The position numbers were made by a program, and so were the translations under genes. A stretch of 64,000 nt of DNA. Origin: Pseudosulfitobacter koreensis (GTDB lineage: Bacteria > Pseudomonadota > Alphaproteobacteria > Rhodobacterales > Rhodobacteraceae). The DNA is taken from NCBI RefSeq assembly GCF_024733015.1, contig NZ_JANKJG010000005.1:124001-188000 (forward strand), given 5' to 3'. Shown one piece after another: positions 33,746-43,236 of the stretch. The notes under the pieces were generated by a model that searched no databases, was not told the DNA's origin, and was given only the letters and a program-made list of their open reading frames with translations. How positions within the stretch are numbered: position 1 is the first letter of the stretch; each line of letters starts with the position of its first letter.

Positions 33746-34818
33746 TGCAGCATCTCCCAGACCGAAGCATCGGCATTGAACGCGTGTTGGCCGACCCGCA
33801 ACAGCAGCGCATCGCGGGCGGCCTGACGCAGGTAGACCGACAGATCGGCAGCGATCCGTCCGGTCTCGGATTGATCGTCGAAATGCACCAGACCCACGCT
33901 TTGCTCGACCGCGACGATGGCAGCTTGCGCGATTTCCTCGGTCAGCAGCCGCGCCGACGCCGACAGGGCCACGCCCCTGTCCTTATGCTCATGTATCTCG
34001 CGGCCCTCCGCAAAGCGCGCGGCCCGGATCACCAGGCCTTCGGCTCCAAGCGCGCGCATCAGCGGCGGGGTCAGGCGGATCAGCTGCGCTTCGGCCTCCA
34101 TACGGTCCCGCGCGCGCAGGTGACGCGCCGCCGCATCCAGAAGCCCCAGCGTCGCCCCCAATTGCAGCGCCGCGATCCGCCAGACGCCTGACACGAACCC
34201 CGGTTCGGAGAAATAGCAGCCGGGCGGGCCGACCCATTCGACCTCTGCCAGACTGATGCCGGAAAAGTCATAGCCCCCCGAACATGTCGCGCGCATCCCC
34301 GACATCCGCCAGTCGCCGGGGCTTTGACGGGCGGCGTCCTGCACCTGAACCAGCGCGATGCGCGGGGCAGCGTCGCCACTGATCGACACGATCGCATGGG
34401 TGACCGTCCCCAGCCCGGAGGCATAGACCTTGGCCCCCTGCAAATGCGTGCCGTCCACGCGCAGCGGATCGGTGCCGTCAGCCCCCCAGACACCCAGAAA
34501 CGCGCCCGCTTTCACCGCATCCGCAAGCTGTGCGCATTGCTCTTTCGTGCCGTGCATCTCAACGATCCGAAGCGCGTTGACGTGCCCCTCGTAAAGCCGC
34601 GCCGCCGACAGGTTGGCCCCCCCAATCCGCATGAGGCGCCGCGCGGTCTGCGCAGGATCGACCACGCCGCTGTCTTCCAGCATCCCGGCGGACCGCATGG
34701 CGACGACAGAGCGCCCAAGCCCCGCGCCGCTGCGATGCTGCTGCGGGGCCTGCTGCGCCAAGGCACCCAAGAGGTCACAAAACGCCGGACTGTCTGGCGT
34801 GCAATTGGGTTCGATCAT
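33742..34818 (-). CDS. Acyl-CoA-dehydrogenase-like protein
   Basis: A 358-residue protein resembling the acyl-CoA dehydrogenase fold: N-terminal helices, a central beta region at about 115-190, and a C-terminal helical bundle. It is shorter than typical members (about 380), and I cannot point to a catalytic Glu with confidence. It may be a flavoprotein acting on an amine or acyl group, or a non-catalytic homologue. It is the first gene of the four-gene operon, with an ATGA overlap to the deacetylase. Confidence 0.78.
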   Translation of the reverse strand: MIEPNCTPDSPAFCDLLGALAQQAPQQHRSGAGLGRSVVAMRSAGMLEDSGVVDPAQTARRLMRIGGANLSAARLYEGHVNALRIVEMHGTKEQCAQLADAVKAGAFLGVWGADGTDPLRVDGTHLQGAKVYASGLGTVTHAIVSISGDAAPRIALVQVQDAARQSPGDWRMSGMRATCSGGYDFSGISLAEVEWVGPPGCYFSEPGFVSGVWRIAALQLGATLGLLDAAARHLRARDRMEAEAQLIRLTPPLMRALGAEGLVIRAARFAEGREIHEHKDRGVALSASARLLTEEIAQAAIVAVEQSVGLVHFDDQSETGRIAADLSVYLRQAARDALLLRVGQHAFNADASVWEMLQ

Positions 34819-35024
34819 CCGGCGTCTCGCGGTCTTGCAGGACGCAGGTGAACGGCGATACCGTCATTCTGCGCCGGGTCATGTTTCAACGATGCTAAGC
34901 GACACGCCACCGCATCGGCTTAAGCCAAGTTAAAATGCGCGAAACTAATATGTGTTCCATATTTTTCATGCGTTTAGCGAATTTTGTAAGGCTACGTGCC
35001 GGAACCCCTGGCGCGCGCAGGGAA

Positions 35025-35047
35025 ATGCCCCACGAACTGTGGGGCAT
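35025..35047. terminator. Perfect hairpin after the molybdenum hydroxylase operon
   Basis: ATGCCCCAC-gaact-GTGGGGCAT lies 50 bp beyond the stop of the large subunit (minus strand). The T-tract is poor, so termination may be partial. The surrounding 278-bp gap (34819-35096) shows no other element I can support. Confidence 0.5.
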
Positions 35048-35096
35048 CGAAGGGATCAAGACACCGGCCTGCGACACCGGATTCACTGTCAGACGC

Positions 35097-37283
35097 TCAG
35101 AGCCCGGCCAGAACTTTGTCCAGCGTCGCGGGATAATCGCGCACGCGCACGCCGGTCGCGTTAAAGATCGCGTTGGTGATCGCCGCCGCCGCACCGCAAA
35201 TGCCCAGCTCGCCTATACCCTTGGATTGCAGCGGATTGGCATAGGCGTCGCGCTCGTCCAGCAGCACCACGTCCAGTTGCGGCACGTCCAGGTTTACCGG
35301 CAGATGATATTCGGCCAGATCGCGGTTGACGATATGGCCGTCGCGCGGATCGTGCATCAATTCTTCAGTCAGCGCCATGCCAAGGCCAAAGGTCATGCCC
35401 CCCAGGCATTGCGAGCGCGCTGTCTTGTGATTCAGGATCCGTCCGGCGGCAAAGACACCCAGCATCCGCTGCACCCGCGTCTCGCCGGTCACCGCGTTAA
35501 CAGCAACTTCGGCGAAATGTGCGCCATAGGTCGATTGCGTGACGTCGTCCGAAGTGTCGCCCGGCTCCACGTGCCCCTCGATCTCGATCTCTTCGTCGAT
35601 CATGTCGGCCAGCCGCACCTGGCGGTTGGCATAAGACACCATCCCGTCCTTCAGCGTCAAATCGGCCTCGTCCGCATCGACTTTCTTCGCCAGCTCGCGC
35701 CGGATCTTTTCGCAGGCCAGAAACGCCGCAGTCCCGACCGATGACGCGCCCCATGACCCGCCCGACCCCGGCCCCGGCGGATGATCGGTGTCGCCCAGCG
35801 AGACCGAAACGTCAGTCTCGGGCAGGCCCAGCATCTCGGCACAGATCTGCGTCAGGATGGCATAGGTGCCGGTGCCGATGTCGGTCATGTCGGTCTGCAC
35901 GCGGGCGGTGCCGTCGGGCATCAGCGTGACACGCACCCGCGCCTCGCTCAGGATGTTGACCCGCACGGCAGAGGCCATGCCCATGCCGATCAGCCAGTCG
36001 CCCTTGCGCGTCGATCCGGGCTGGGGGTTGCGCTGGTCCCAGCCAAAGCGGTCGCGCCCGGTGGTCAGCGCCTCGGCCAGCGTGTGCGACGAGAACGGCA
36101 GGCCCGAGGTCGGGTTCTTGTCCGGAATGTTCATCAGGCGCAACTCCACCGGGTCAATGCCCGTCTGATGCGCCAGTTCGTCCATCGCATTTTCCAGCAC
36201 GGTCACGCCGATGGATTCGCCCGGCGCGCGCACGGATCCTGCACAAGTCCGGTTCACCCGCGCGATGTGGTGGCCGATCACGCGGTTCTCCCCGGCATAG
36301 ATGAATGGCGTGGCCTGCGTGACGGGCTCGGAAAACACCTCGTCGGTCAGGTTCGAGATATAGGCGTCGTGCCCGATGCCCTGCAACTTGCCGCTCGCAT
36401 CCGCAGCCAGACGCACCCGCTGGCGGCTTTCCGACCGACGCATCGTGCCCTCGAACACCTGTTGGCGCGTGAGCGCCACGCCAACCGGGCGGTTCAACTC
36501 GTGCGCGGCAAGCGCTGCTGCCACGGCCTCGGGTGCGATGCCCAGTTTCGACCCGAAACCGCCACCCACATAGGGCGCCAGGATGCGCACGCACTTGGGG
36601 TCAATGCCCAAGGCGTCCGCCAGTTCGTTGCGGTTGTATTTCAGCATCTGGTAGCTGCCGCGCAGCGTCAGCATATCCTGGTCCCACTCGGCAATCGCCG
36701 CATGCGGCTCCATCGCGGCGCTGTTGTGGCTGGGCGTGGTATAGGTCACGTCGATCGCGGTCGCGGCGTCCTTCATCGCGCGGTCCAGATCACCCTGCTG
36801 CGCCTGCTTGGCGTCAGGGCTTTCGTATCCAGCGATGTCGGGGTCGGTCTGCCCCTCCTGCGCGTCGATCTGCAAGGTCAGCATATGTGCGGCATGCCGT
36901 GCCTGCTCGAACGTCTCGGCCACGACCAGCGCGACGGGCTGCCCGAGATAGGCGATGCCCTCGCTGCCCTGAACCGGCGCTTCGTTCGCACCACCCTGGG
37001 CCGGGTTGCGCAGAAAACGCGGGCCGCACATGGCGGCAAGCACACCGGGCAGACGCAGCACGCTGTCGCGGTCAATGTCGTTCAGCCGCCCCTTCGCGAC
37101 ATTGGCGCGCACCAGAACGCCGTGCGCCATGCCCTCGGGCTGGTCCTCGAACGCATAGGCGGCGGTGCCCGTCACCTTGGCCTTGCCGTCGGGGCGGTCC
37201 ATTCCGGCACCGATCAGCCCTTGGGCGGTGTGGTCCAGCCGGTTGCGGGTGTCGGGCTTGTCCATCTTCAGATGTGCGGTCAT
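35097..37283 (-). CDS. Xanthine-dehydrogenase-family molybdopterin-binding subunit (PaoC/YagR-like)
   Basis: A 728-residue large subunit of a molybdenum hydroxylase. The two aldehyde-oxidase/xanthine-dehydrogenase domains include GGGFGSKLG (about residue 260), VRAPGES, and near the C-terminus the catalytic Glu (about residue 692) in KGIGELG. The closest described type is the E. coli PaoABC aldehyde oxidoreductase (three separate subunits). It hydroxylates aldehydes or N-heterocycles using water and the Mo-pterin. It overlaps the FAD subunit by ATGA. The substrate is unknown. Confidence 0.9.
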   Translation of the reverse strand: MTAHLKMDKPDTRNRLDHTAQGLIGAGMDRPDGKAKVTGTAAYAFEDQPEGMAHGVLVRANVAKGRLNDIDRDSVLRLPGVLAAMCGPRFLRNPAQGGANEAPVQGSEGIAYLGQPVALVVAETFEQARHAAHMLTLQIDAQEGQTDPDIAGYESPDAKQAQQGDLDRAMKDAATAIDVTYTTPSHNSAAMEPHAAIAEWDQDMLTLRGSYQMLKYNRNELADALGIDPKCVRILAPYVGGGFGSKLGIAPEAVAAALAAHELNRPVGVALTRQQVFEGTMRRSESRQRVRLAADASGKLQGIGHDAYISNLTDEVFSEPVTQATPFIYAGENRVIGHHIARVNRTCAGSVRAPGESIGVTVLENAMDELAHQTGIDPVELRLMNIPDKNPTSGLPFSSHTLAEALTTGRDRFGWDQRNPQPGSTRKGDWLIGMGMASAVRVNILSEARVRVTLMPDGTARVQTDMTDIGTGTYAILTQICAEMLGLPETDVSVSLGDTDHPPGPGSGGSWGASSVGTAAFLACEKIRRELAKKVDADEADLTLKDGMVSYANRQVRLADMIDEEIEIEGHVEPGDTSDDVTQSTYGAHFAEVAVNAVTGETRVQRMLGVFAAGRILNHKTARSQCLGGMTFGLGMALTEELMHDPRDGHIVNRDLAEYHLPVNLDVPQLDVVLLDERDAYANPLQSKGIGELGICGAAAAITNAIFNATGVRVRDYPATLDKVLAGL

Positions 37284-38266
37284 TGGTCGTCTCCTCGCGT
37301 GGCTTCGTTCAGCACCGCGGCAAGGGTGCGGCGCGCAAGCGGGATCTTGAAATCGTTGCTGCCCTGCCCGCGCGCGTCCGACAGCAGCAGGTCGGCGGCC
37401 TCTTCCCAAAGGTCTTCGGAGGGGGCCTTGCCGATCAGGAAATCCTCGATCTCGGTCATGCGCCAGGGCATCGGGGCGATCCCGCCAAAGGCCAGCTTGG
37501 CCTGCGAAATCACACCGCTTTCGACGTCGATCACGGCGGCAACCGAAACCAGCGCAAAGGCATATGACGCACGGTCGCGCACCTTGCGATAGATCTGGCG
37601 CCCATGCACCGGCGCGGGCAGCACCACGTGGGTGATCAGCTCGCCGGGTTTCAGGTTGGTCTCGACCTCCGGCGTGTCGCCGGGCAGCCGGTAAAGATCG
37701 CCAAGGGGCAGCGTTCGTGTCGATCCGTCCTCGGCCATCAGGTCCACATGGGCACCAAGCGCACGCAAAGCCACGGCCATGTCGCTGGGGTGGGTCGCAA
37801 TGCACGCGTCACTGGCCCCCAGAATGGCATGCAGCCGGTTCATCCCGCCCATGGCGGCGCACCCGCTGCCCGGCTCGCGTTTGTTGCAGGGCATATCGGG
37901 GTCGTAGAAATAATAGCACCGCGTGCGCTGCAGCAGGTTGCCGCCCGTCGTCGCCTTGTTGCGCAACTGACCCGTGGCCCCCGACAACAGCGCCTTGGGC
38001 AGCAGCGGCCAGCCCCGGCGCACAGCCATGTCGGCGGCCAGATCGCTGTTGGTCACCAATGCACCGATGCGCAGGCCCCCGGCTTCGGTCTGGGTGATCT
38101 CGTTCAGGTCCAGATGGGTGATGTCGACCAGATGATCGGGCGTCATCACCTCAAGCTTCATCAGATCCAGAAGGTTGGTGCCGCCCGCAATGAACGTGGC
38201 TCCCTGTCCCGCGATCCGCGCGGCCTCGGCGCTGTCTTGCGCCCGTGTGTAGTCAAAGGGTCTCAT
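37280..38266 (-). CDS. Xanthine-dehydrogenase-family FAD-binding subunit (PaoB/YagS-like)
   Basis: A 328-residue FAD-binding subunit. FAD-binding signatures are [13 protein letters not shown] (about residues 25-37) and [13 protein letters not shown] four-cysteine segment at about residues 120-140 (C in RCYYF, MPCNKR, GSGCAA) matches the extra 4Fe-4S site found in PaoB-type subunits. Its start shares ATGA with the 2Fe-2S subunit and its end with the large subunit, so stoichiometric translation is likely. The start at 38266 ([11 protein letters not shown]) is fixed by this overlap. Confidence 0.9.
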   Translation of the reverse strand: MRPFDYTRAQDSAEAARIAGQGATFIAGGTNLLDLMKLEVMTPDHLVDITHLDLNEITQTEAGGLRIGALVTNSDLAADMAVRRGWPLLPKALLSGATGQLRNKATTGGNLLQRTRCYYFYDPDMPCNKREPGSGCAAMGGMNRLHAILGASDACIATHPSDMAVALRALGAHVDLMAEDGSTRTLPLGDLYRLPGDTPEVETNLKPGELITHVVLPAPVHGRQIYRKVRDRASYAFALVSVAAVIDVESGVISQAKLAFGGIAPMPWRMTEIEDFLIGKAPSEDLWEEAADLLLSDARGQGSNDFKIPLARRTLAAVLNEATRGDDQ

Positions 38267-38769
38267 GTGGTCTTCTCCGACACCTGCCGGATCGCGTCCA
38301 CGATGTTGGGATAGGCAGAGCAACGGCAGAGGTTGCCGCTCATCCGCTCGGAAATCTCGGTGTCGGTCAGATCGGGCGCCGATGTCACGTCATCCGTCAC
38401 ATGGCTGGGCCAGCCCATGCGGGCCTCCTCCAGCATCGCGGTGGCCGAACAGATCTGACCCGGCGTGCAATAGCCGCACTGGAACCCGTCATGCTGGACG
38501 AAAGCCGCCTGCATCGGGGAGAGGTTGTCAGGTGTGCCGATCCCTTCGATCGTGGTGATCTCGTCGCCATCGTGCATGCACGCCAGCGTCAGGCAGGCAT
38601 TGATGCGTCGCCCGTTGATCAGGATGGTGCAGGCACCGCACTGGCCGTGATCGCAGCCTTTCTTGGTGCCCGAAAGCCCCAGATGGTTGCGCAAGGCATC
38701 CAATAATGTCGTGCGTGTATCATGTTCCAGATCATGTTCGTTGCCGTTGATCGTAAGCTTCGTCTGCAT
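38263..38769 (-). CDS. Xanthine-dehydrogenase-family 2Fe-2S subunit (PaoA/YagT-like)
   Basis: A 168-residue ferredoxin-like subunit with two 2Fe-2S sites. The plant-type motif is [18 protein letters not shown], and the C-terminal helical motif is [10 protein letters not shown] with NLCRCSAY. Electrons pass from the Mo site through these to FAD. Unlike E. coli PaoA it has no twin-arginine leader, so the enzyme should stay in the cytoplasm. It is the first gene of the three-gene operon. No XdhC/PaoD-type chaperone gene is adjacent. Confidence 0.92.
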   Translation of the reverse strand: MQTKLTINGNEHDLEHDTRTTLLDALRNHLGLSGTKKGCDHGQCGACTILINGRRINACLTLACMHDGDEITTIEGIGTPDNLSPMQAAFVQHDGFQCGYCTPGQICSATAMLEEARMGWPSHVTDDVTSAPDLTDTEISERMSGNLCRCSAYPNIVDAIRQVSEKTT

Positions 38770-38875
38770 GCCTCGCTCCAGCGTTGTCCGTCGTTGTGGA
38801 TCGAACGCATCGCGAAACGGTTTTGTTCACAATAAGTCTGAATACGCGGATGACCGACGTATTACCGGGTGCGCC

Positions 38876-39295
38876 CTAAGTGTCGGATGTATCCGGCGCA
38901 AAGGCCGCGCAGTGCAGAAAACAAAGCTTGTTGCCTTCGGGATCGCGCACATAGGCCGCATGGAAATCATCGCTATAGACCGGGCGCTCGCCGGGTGCGC
39001 CCGCATCCGTGCCGCCTTGGGCTAGCGCCGCCTTCCATGCCGCGCCCACCGCCGCTTGCGAACGACAGGCAAAGCTGACCATCACCCCGTTGCCCGCCGA
39101 CGCAGCCTGCCCGTTCTGCGGCGGGCCGATGGCAAACTGCGGCCAGCGTGATCCCGGCACCTGCCAGATGATCCCGGCGGGCCCCAAATCGTCCAGCGAC
39201 GTGGTCCGGCAAAAATCCGTGTGCTGCAAAACCGCGTCATAGAACGTGACCAGGCGTTCCAGATCATTCGCGCCGACCATGACATGCGTGAACAT
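38876..39295 (-). CDS. VOC-family (glyoxalase-like) protein
   Basis: A 139-residue vicinal-oxygen-chelate protein with two beta-alpha-beta-beta-beta units. The start is MFTHVMVGANDLERLVTFYDAVL, and the last metal-type strand is AAYVRDPEGNKLCFL. Members are dioxygenases, isomerases or resistance proteins; the function here cannot be told. It lies 18 bp after the GH15 gene and so belongs to the otsB-GH15-VOC transcript. Confidence 0.85.
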   Translation of the reverse strand: MFTHVMVGANDLERLVTFYDAVLQHTDFCRTTSLDDLGPAGIIWQVPGSRWPQFAIGPPQNGQAASAGNGVMVSFACRSQAAVGAAWKAALAQGGTDAGAPGERPVYSDDFHAAYVRDPEGNKLCFLHCAAFAPDTSDT

Positions 39296-39313
39296 CTGTT
39301 GCTCCTGACTGCG

Positions 39314-41089
39314 CTAAAGCTCCGCTTCCCAGCGGCGCGACAGGCGCATCGCGCCGTTGATGATGCCGACCATCGAATAGGTCTGCGGAAAGTTGCCCCA
39401 ACCTTCGCCATTGGCAAAGGACGTGTCTTCGGACATAAGCCCAAGCGCGTTGCGCGCGGCCAGCATCTGCTCGAACAGCGCGCGGGCCTCGTCGATCCTG
39501 CCGATCCGCGCCAGCGCGTCGATCCGCCAGAAGGCGCAGACGTTAAAGCCGACCTCAGGCACGCCGAAATCATCCGCCTCTTCATAGCGCAGCATGTAAG
39601 GCCCGCGCCCAAGCACGTCTGTCAGGGTCTCGACCGTGGCCACGAACCTCGGGTCGTCAGCGGGCAGAAAGCCAACCTCGCCCATCAGCAGAACGCTGGC
39701 GTCCAGCGTCTCGCCGCCAAAGCTTTCGACAAAGGCATTGCGCGCGTCGGACCAGGCGTGTTCCAGGATCTTGTCGCGGATCACCGTTGCACGCTCGGCC
39801 CATCGGTCGCCTTTTTCGGTCAGTCCCAGATGGTGCGCGATCTTGCCCAGCCGGTCACAGGCCGCCCAGCACATCAGCGACGACGAGGTGTGGATGCGCG
39901 ACCGCGTGCGCAGCTCCCAGATGCCCGCATCGGGCTGATCGTGCAGCAACCACGCCTGCTCGCCCAAGGGTTCCAGGCTTTCGAACGCAGACAGCCCTGT
40001 ATGCAGCGACAGCCTGCGGTCGAAGAACGCAGGCGCAGCCCCAAGGATGATGTTGCCATAGGTGTCGTGCTGGAAATGCTCGTGCGCCTGATTGCCGATG
40101 CGCACCGGCCCCATCCCCTTGTAGCCTTGCAAGGAAGGCGAGATGCGTTCGGTCAGTGCCGTCTCCAACCCGACACCCAGGACCGGCTGGATGTGCCCAC
40201 CGTTGGCATCGGCCACAACATTCATCAGCCATTCAAAATAATGCTCCAGCGTGCGGGTGGCGGCCAGGCTGTTCAAGGCGCGCACGGTAAAGAACGCATC
40301 GCGCACCCAGCAATAGCGGTAATCCCAGTTGCGCCCGCTGTCGGGCGCTTCGGGCAGCGATGTGGTCATCGCCGCGATAACGCCGCCCGTCGGCTCGTAG
40401 CTGCACAGCTTCAGCGTGATCGCCGCGCGGATCACCGCGTCCTGCCACTCGAAAGGCACCGCCAGTCGCTGCGACCAAAGCTGCCAATAGCGCAGGGTCT
40501 TGTTGTAGAACGACGTGCCGATCTCGGCGGCGCTGTCCGACAGCGTCTCGTCGGGGCCCAGAACGAACGTCGCCTCGTTTTCGAGGTTGATCAGACGCGC
40601 ATCCAACACGTGATCGAGCGGCGCATCGGTGGTCAGGCGCAGCGTCTGCGAGGGGCCGACAAAACGCACGTGGTTGGAGCCGCGCGTGATGACCGGATCG
40701 ACCTCGCCCCAGTCGAACCGGGGCCTGATGCGAAACCGCACCCTTGGCAGACCTTCCAGGCGGCGCACCTTGCGGATCAAAGTCTGCGGGCGAAAGCTGC
40801 GCCCCCGGTCGGCGAAGCGCGGACAGAAATCGGTGATCTCGACCGATCCTTTCGGACTGCGCAGGATGGTTTTCAGAATGGCTGTGTTCGGCTCGTAAAA
40901 CTGTTCGCTGTCGGACAGTTGGTCCAGCTCGACGGCAAAGGTGCCGTCGCCTTCCGCACCTGCCCCGTGTCCCAGCACCGAATGAAACACCGGATCGCCA
41001 TCCATCCTCGGCAGGCAGTACCAGCAGATCGACCCGCCCGGATCGACCAGTGCGGCCACCGCGCAATTTCCGACTACGCCAAAGTCCAT
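39314..41089 (-). CDS. Glycoside hydrolase family 15 protein (glucoamylase/trehalase-like)
   Basis: A 591-residue cytosolic GH15 enzyme. The N-terminal beta-sandwich domain (about residues 1-220; GNCAVAALVDPGGSICWYCLPR) is followed by the alpha/alpha-barrel with the motif GRNWDYRYCWVRDAF (about residue 265) and the late segment SFANGEGWGNFPQTYSMVG. Members hydrolyse alpha-glucosides; several bacterial GH15 enzymes are trehalases. Its place 29 bp after otsB makes a role in trehalose turnover plausible. There is no signal peptide. Confidence 0.88.
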   Translation of the reverse strand: MDFGVVGNCAVAALVDPGGSICWYCLPRMDGDPVFHSVLGHGAGAEGDGTFAVELDQLSDSEQFYEPNTAILKTILRSPKGSVEITDFCPRFADRGRSFRPQTLIRKVRRLEGLPRVRFRIRPRFDWGEVDPVITRGSNHVRFVGPSQTLRLTTDAPLDHVLDARLINLENEATFVLGPDETLSDSAAEIGTSFYNKTLRYWQLWSQRLAVPFEWQDAVIRAAITLKLCSYEPTGGVIAAMTTSLPEAPDSGRNWDYRYCWVRDAFFTVRALNSLAATRTLEHYFEWLMNVVADANGGHIQPVLGVGLETALTERISPSLQGYKGMGPVRIGNQAHEHFQHDTYGNIILGAAPAFFDRRLSLHTGLSAFESLEPLGEQAWLLHDQPDAGIWELRTRSRIHTSSSLMCWAACDRLGKIAHHLGLTEKGDRWAERATVIRDKILEHAWSDARNAFVESFGGETLDASVLLMGEVGFLPADDPRFVATVETLTDVLGRGPYMLRYEEADDFGVPEVGFNVCAFWRIDALARIGRIDEARALFEQMLAARNALGLMSEDTSFANGEGWGNFPQTYSMVGIINGAMRLSRRWEAEL

Positions 41090-41118
41090 GAAATCTCTCT
41101 TTCGTATTTGAAGTTCCG

Positions 41119-41847
41119 TCAGCGCAGGATGTCGGCCAGCCACTCCGCAAAGGCGGGGATTGACGGCAGTCGGTGACTGGCATCCGTTGCGCCTTCGCCG
41201 ATCTTGATCCCGATCCCGCCAAGGCTTTGCGCCATGCGAAAACCATCCTCGTCGGTCACGTCATCGCCCACCATCACCGGCGTCCTGCCTGCAAATGGCG
41301 CTGTCTTGGCGAAAGCCGCGATGGCCGTGCCCTTGTCGCAGGCGCGCTGGGCCAGTTCACTGACCATCTTGCCATGCACCGCGCGGTAGCGGTCGTCGCC
41401 AGACACCAAACCGTCGATCAGCGCCTTGCATTCCGCCTCGTATTCAGGTGCCGAGCGGTAGTGCAGCGCGACCGATCCCGGCTTTTGCTCGGCCAGCAGG
41501 CCACGTTGTGTTGCGAATTCGGCGATAATATGTACCACATCCGGTGCAATCTCGCCGGAAGGTGCAACCGCATCCGCGCCTCCGCCGCGCAGTTCCTGCC
41601 CGTGCGATCCGGCTGCAGGCAATTCCAACGGGCTGATCAGCCTGTCGATGTCGTCGAGCGACCGGCCCGAGACGACCGCCACCGCGCCATTGGTCTGCAC
41701 AGACAGACGCCGGATCAGATCCTTCATGGTATCTGCGATCATCGCCTGTTCGGGGCGTGCCACGATCTCGGCGAGCGTTCCGTCCAGATCCAGAAAGAAC
41801 GCGTGGTCGCTGCAGGTGATGACGGGGGGAGTAGACCTATCTGGCAT
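41119..41847 (-). CDS. otsB: Trehalose-6-phosphate phosphatase
   Basis: A 242-residue HAD-superfamily phosphatase that makes trehalose from trehalose-6-phosphate. The catalytic motif I is FLDLDGTLAEI (about residues 17-27), and motif IV is MVGDDVTDEDGF near residue 195; the trehalose-type SGRSLDD lies between. It forms an operon with the GH15 and VOC genes and is divergent from the topoisomerase IB gene. The synthase otsA lies on the other side of that gene, in the opposite direction. Confidence 0.93.
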   Translation of the reverse strand: MPDRSTPPVITCSDHAFFLDLDGTLAEIVARPEQAMIADTMKDLIRRLSVQTNGAVAVVSGRSLDDIDRLISPLELPAAGSHGQELRGGGADAVAPSGEIAPDVVHIIAEFATQRGLLAEQKPGSVALHYRSAPEYEAECKALIDGLVSGDDRYRAVHGKMVSELAQRACDKGTAIAAFAKTAPFAGRTPVMVGDDVTDEDGFRMAQSLGGIGIKIGEGATDASHRLPSIPAFAEWLADILR

Positions 41848-41999
41848 GGTACAAATTTCTATTCTGGCATGCGAATTCCGCAGGCATGTGTTACCGAAAC
41901 CCGCGTTTCCGACCGTCGGGCTTTCCCTGCATTAACTATCGCCACGGCAATGAAATGCAACCAGTCGGCGCGCGCGCAGCCAACGCCGCGTCGCTTTGC

Positions 42000-42024
42000 G
42001 GAACCTTCAACGTCGACGGGGGTT
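42000..42024 (+). promoter_or_regulatory. EcfG-type promoter (topoisomerase IB gene)
   Basis: GGAAC (42000-42004), 16 bases, GGTT (42021-42024), upstream of topoisomerase IB in the same direction. This is one mismatch from GGAAC-N16-CGTT. It also supports a translation start downstream of about 42030. Confidence 0.55.
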
Positions 42025-42081
42025 TGGCATGACGTGGCAGATGACATGCGCCGCGAAGCTCAGCAGACAGGCAGCCGACAG

Positions 42082-43080
42082 ATGACCGCGACACCCTCGC
42101 TTAGATACTACCCCGACAAGCGCCCCGGCATCACACGCCAGCGCTGCGGACGCGGGTTCACCTATTTCGCGCAGGACGGCACCCGCATCACCGACAAGGC
42201 AGAGCGCGCGCGCCTGAACGCACTGGCAGTGCCGCCCGCATACGAAAACGTATGGATATGCCCCTTCGAAAACGGCCACCTGCAGGCCACGGGCTATGAT
42301 CCGCGCGGTCGCAAGCAATACCGCTATCATCCGGCATGGAGTGCGGCACAATCCCAGACCAAATTCGCGGGCCTTGCGGACTTCGGTGCGGCCCTGCCCC
42401 GCTTGCGGCGCGCGATCCTGCGCGATCTGCACAGCGAGGCGGGCGCGCAGCGCTTCGCGCTGGCCGCTGCCGTGGCGATGATCGACAGGCTGTCGCTGCG
42501 CGTGGGAAACCCCGAATACACCAAGACCAACGGCTCTTTCGGCACCCTGACGCTGAAAGGCCAGCACGTGCGGCTGCGCGACGACAAGCTGGAGGTATCG
42601 TTTCGCGCCAAGGGCGGAAAACGCGTGCGCCGCCAGATCGCCGACAAGACGCTGTTGCGCGTTTTGGGAGAAATTCGCGAATTGCCCGGTGCCGAGCTTT
42701 TGGCGTGGCTTGGGACGGACGGCACACCCCACACGCTGACCTCGGCGGCGCTGAACGACTATATCGCCGAGAGGTCCGGCACCGACGGCGTGACGGCCAA
42801 GACGTTCCGTACGTGGTCGGGCACCGTGGCCGCGTTCAAGGTGGCGATGCAGACCGACGCGCCGCGTATCAAGGACATGGCCGAGGCCGCCGCCGAACGT
42901 CTGAACAACACGCCCACCATCGCGCGCAGCAGCTATATTCACCCCGATGTTCTGGATCTGTGCACCACGCCGCAGCCCCTGCCACAGGCGCGCTCGCAGG
43001 ACGGTCTGACCCAGCCCGAACAGCGGCTGCTGGCCTTTCTGAACCGGGACCAGGAAGGGCTTCAAGACCCGGTGACGTGA
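42082..43080 (+). CDS. DNA topoisomerase IB (poxvirus type)
   Basis: A 332-residue type IB topoisomerase of the bacterial/poxvirus group, which relaxes supercoils by nicking one strand through a 3'-phosphotyrosine. The N-terminal domain starts YYPDKRPGITRQRCGRGF, the catalytic domain has LSLRVGNPEYTKTNGSFG and KTFRTWSGT, and the active Tyr is in ARSSYIHPDVLD. Starts at 42082 and 42046 are both possible; I use 42082, nearest the family N-terminus. A GGAAC-type promoter precedes it. It lies between otsB and otsA. Confidence 0.9.
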   Translation: MTATPSLRYYPDKRPGITRQRCGRGFTYFAQDGTRITDKAERARLNALAVPPAYENVWICPFENGHLQATGYDPRGRKQYRYHPAWSAAQSQTKFAGLADFGAALPRLRRAILRDLHSEAGAQRFALAAAVAMIDRLSLRVGNPEYTKTNGSFGTLTLKGQHVRLRDDKLEVSFRAKGGKRVRRQIADKTLLRVLGEIRELPGAELLAWLGTDGTPHTLTSAALNDYIAERSGTDGVTAKTFRTWSGTVAAFKVAMQTDAPRIKDMAEAAAERLNNTPTIARSSYIHPDVLDLCTTPQPLPQARSQDGLTQPEQRLLAFLNRDQEGLQDPVT

Positions 43081-43236
43081 CGGGAATGCCCCCGATCCGA
43101 TCACTTTCAATTGAACTTTTTTTGGGCACGGTTGTTTCCCTTATAGGCGGAATTTGGGTGGATATGCCAAGACGGGCCTCCCACGATCCGATTTTCCGCA
43201 CCGTGAACATGTGCGACCAAATGGGGAAAAGAGAAG

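Noticed and set aside
34933-34958. GGAAC on the minus strand before the four-gene operon as an EcfG promoter
   Set aside because: The -10 position reads ATTT, not (C)GTT.
35781-37592. A 603-codon frame antisense to the molybdenum hydroxylase genes
   Set aside because: Crosses two clearly real overlapping genes and shows no domain.
39221-41176. A 651-codon frame antisense to the GH15 gene
   Set aside because: No domain; mirror of a conserved enzyme with exact family motifs.
41173-42045. N-terminal extension of topoisomerase IB by about 290 codons
   Set aside because: It runs antisense through otsB and has no similarity; the domain starts near 42100 and a promoter lies at 42000-42024.
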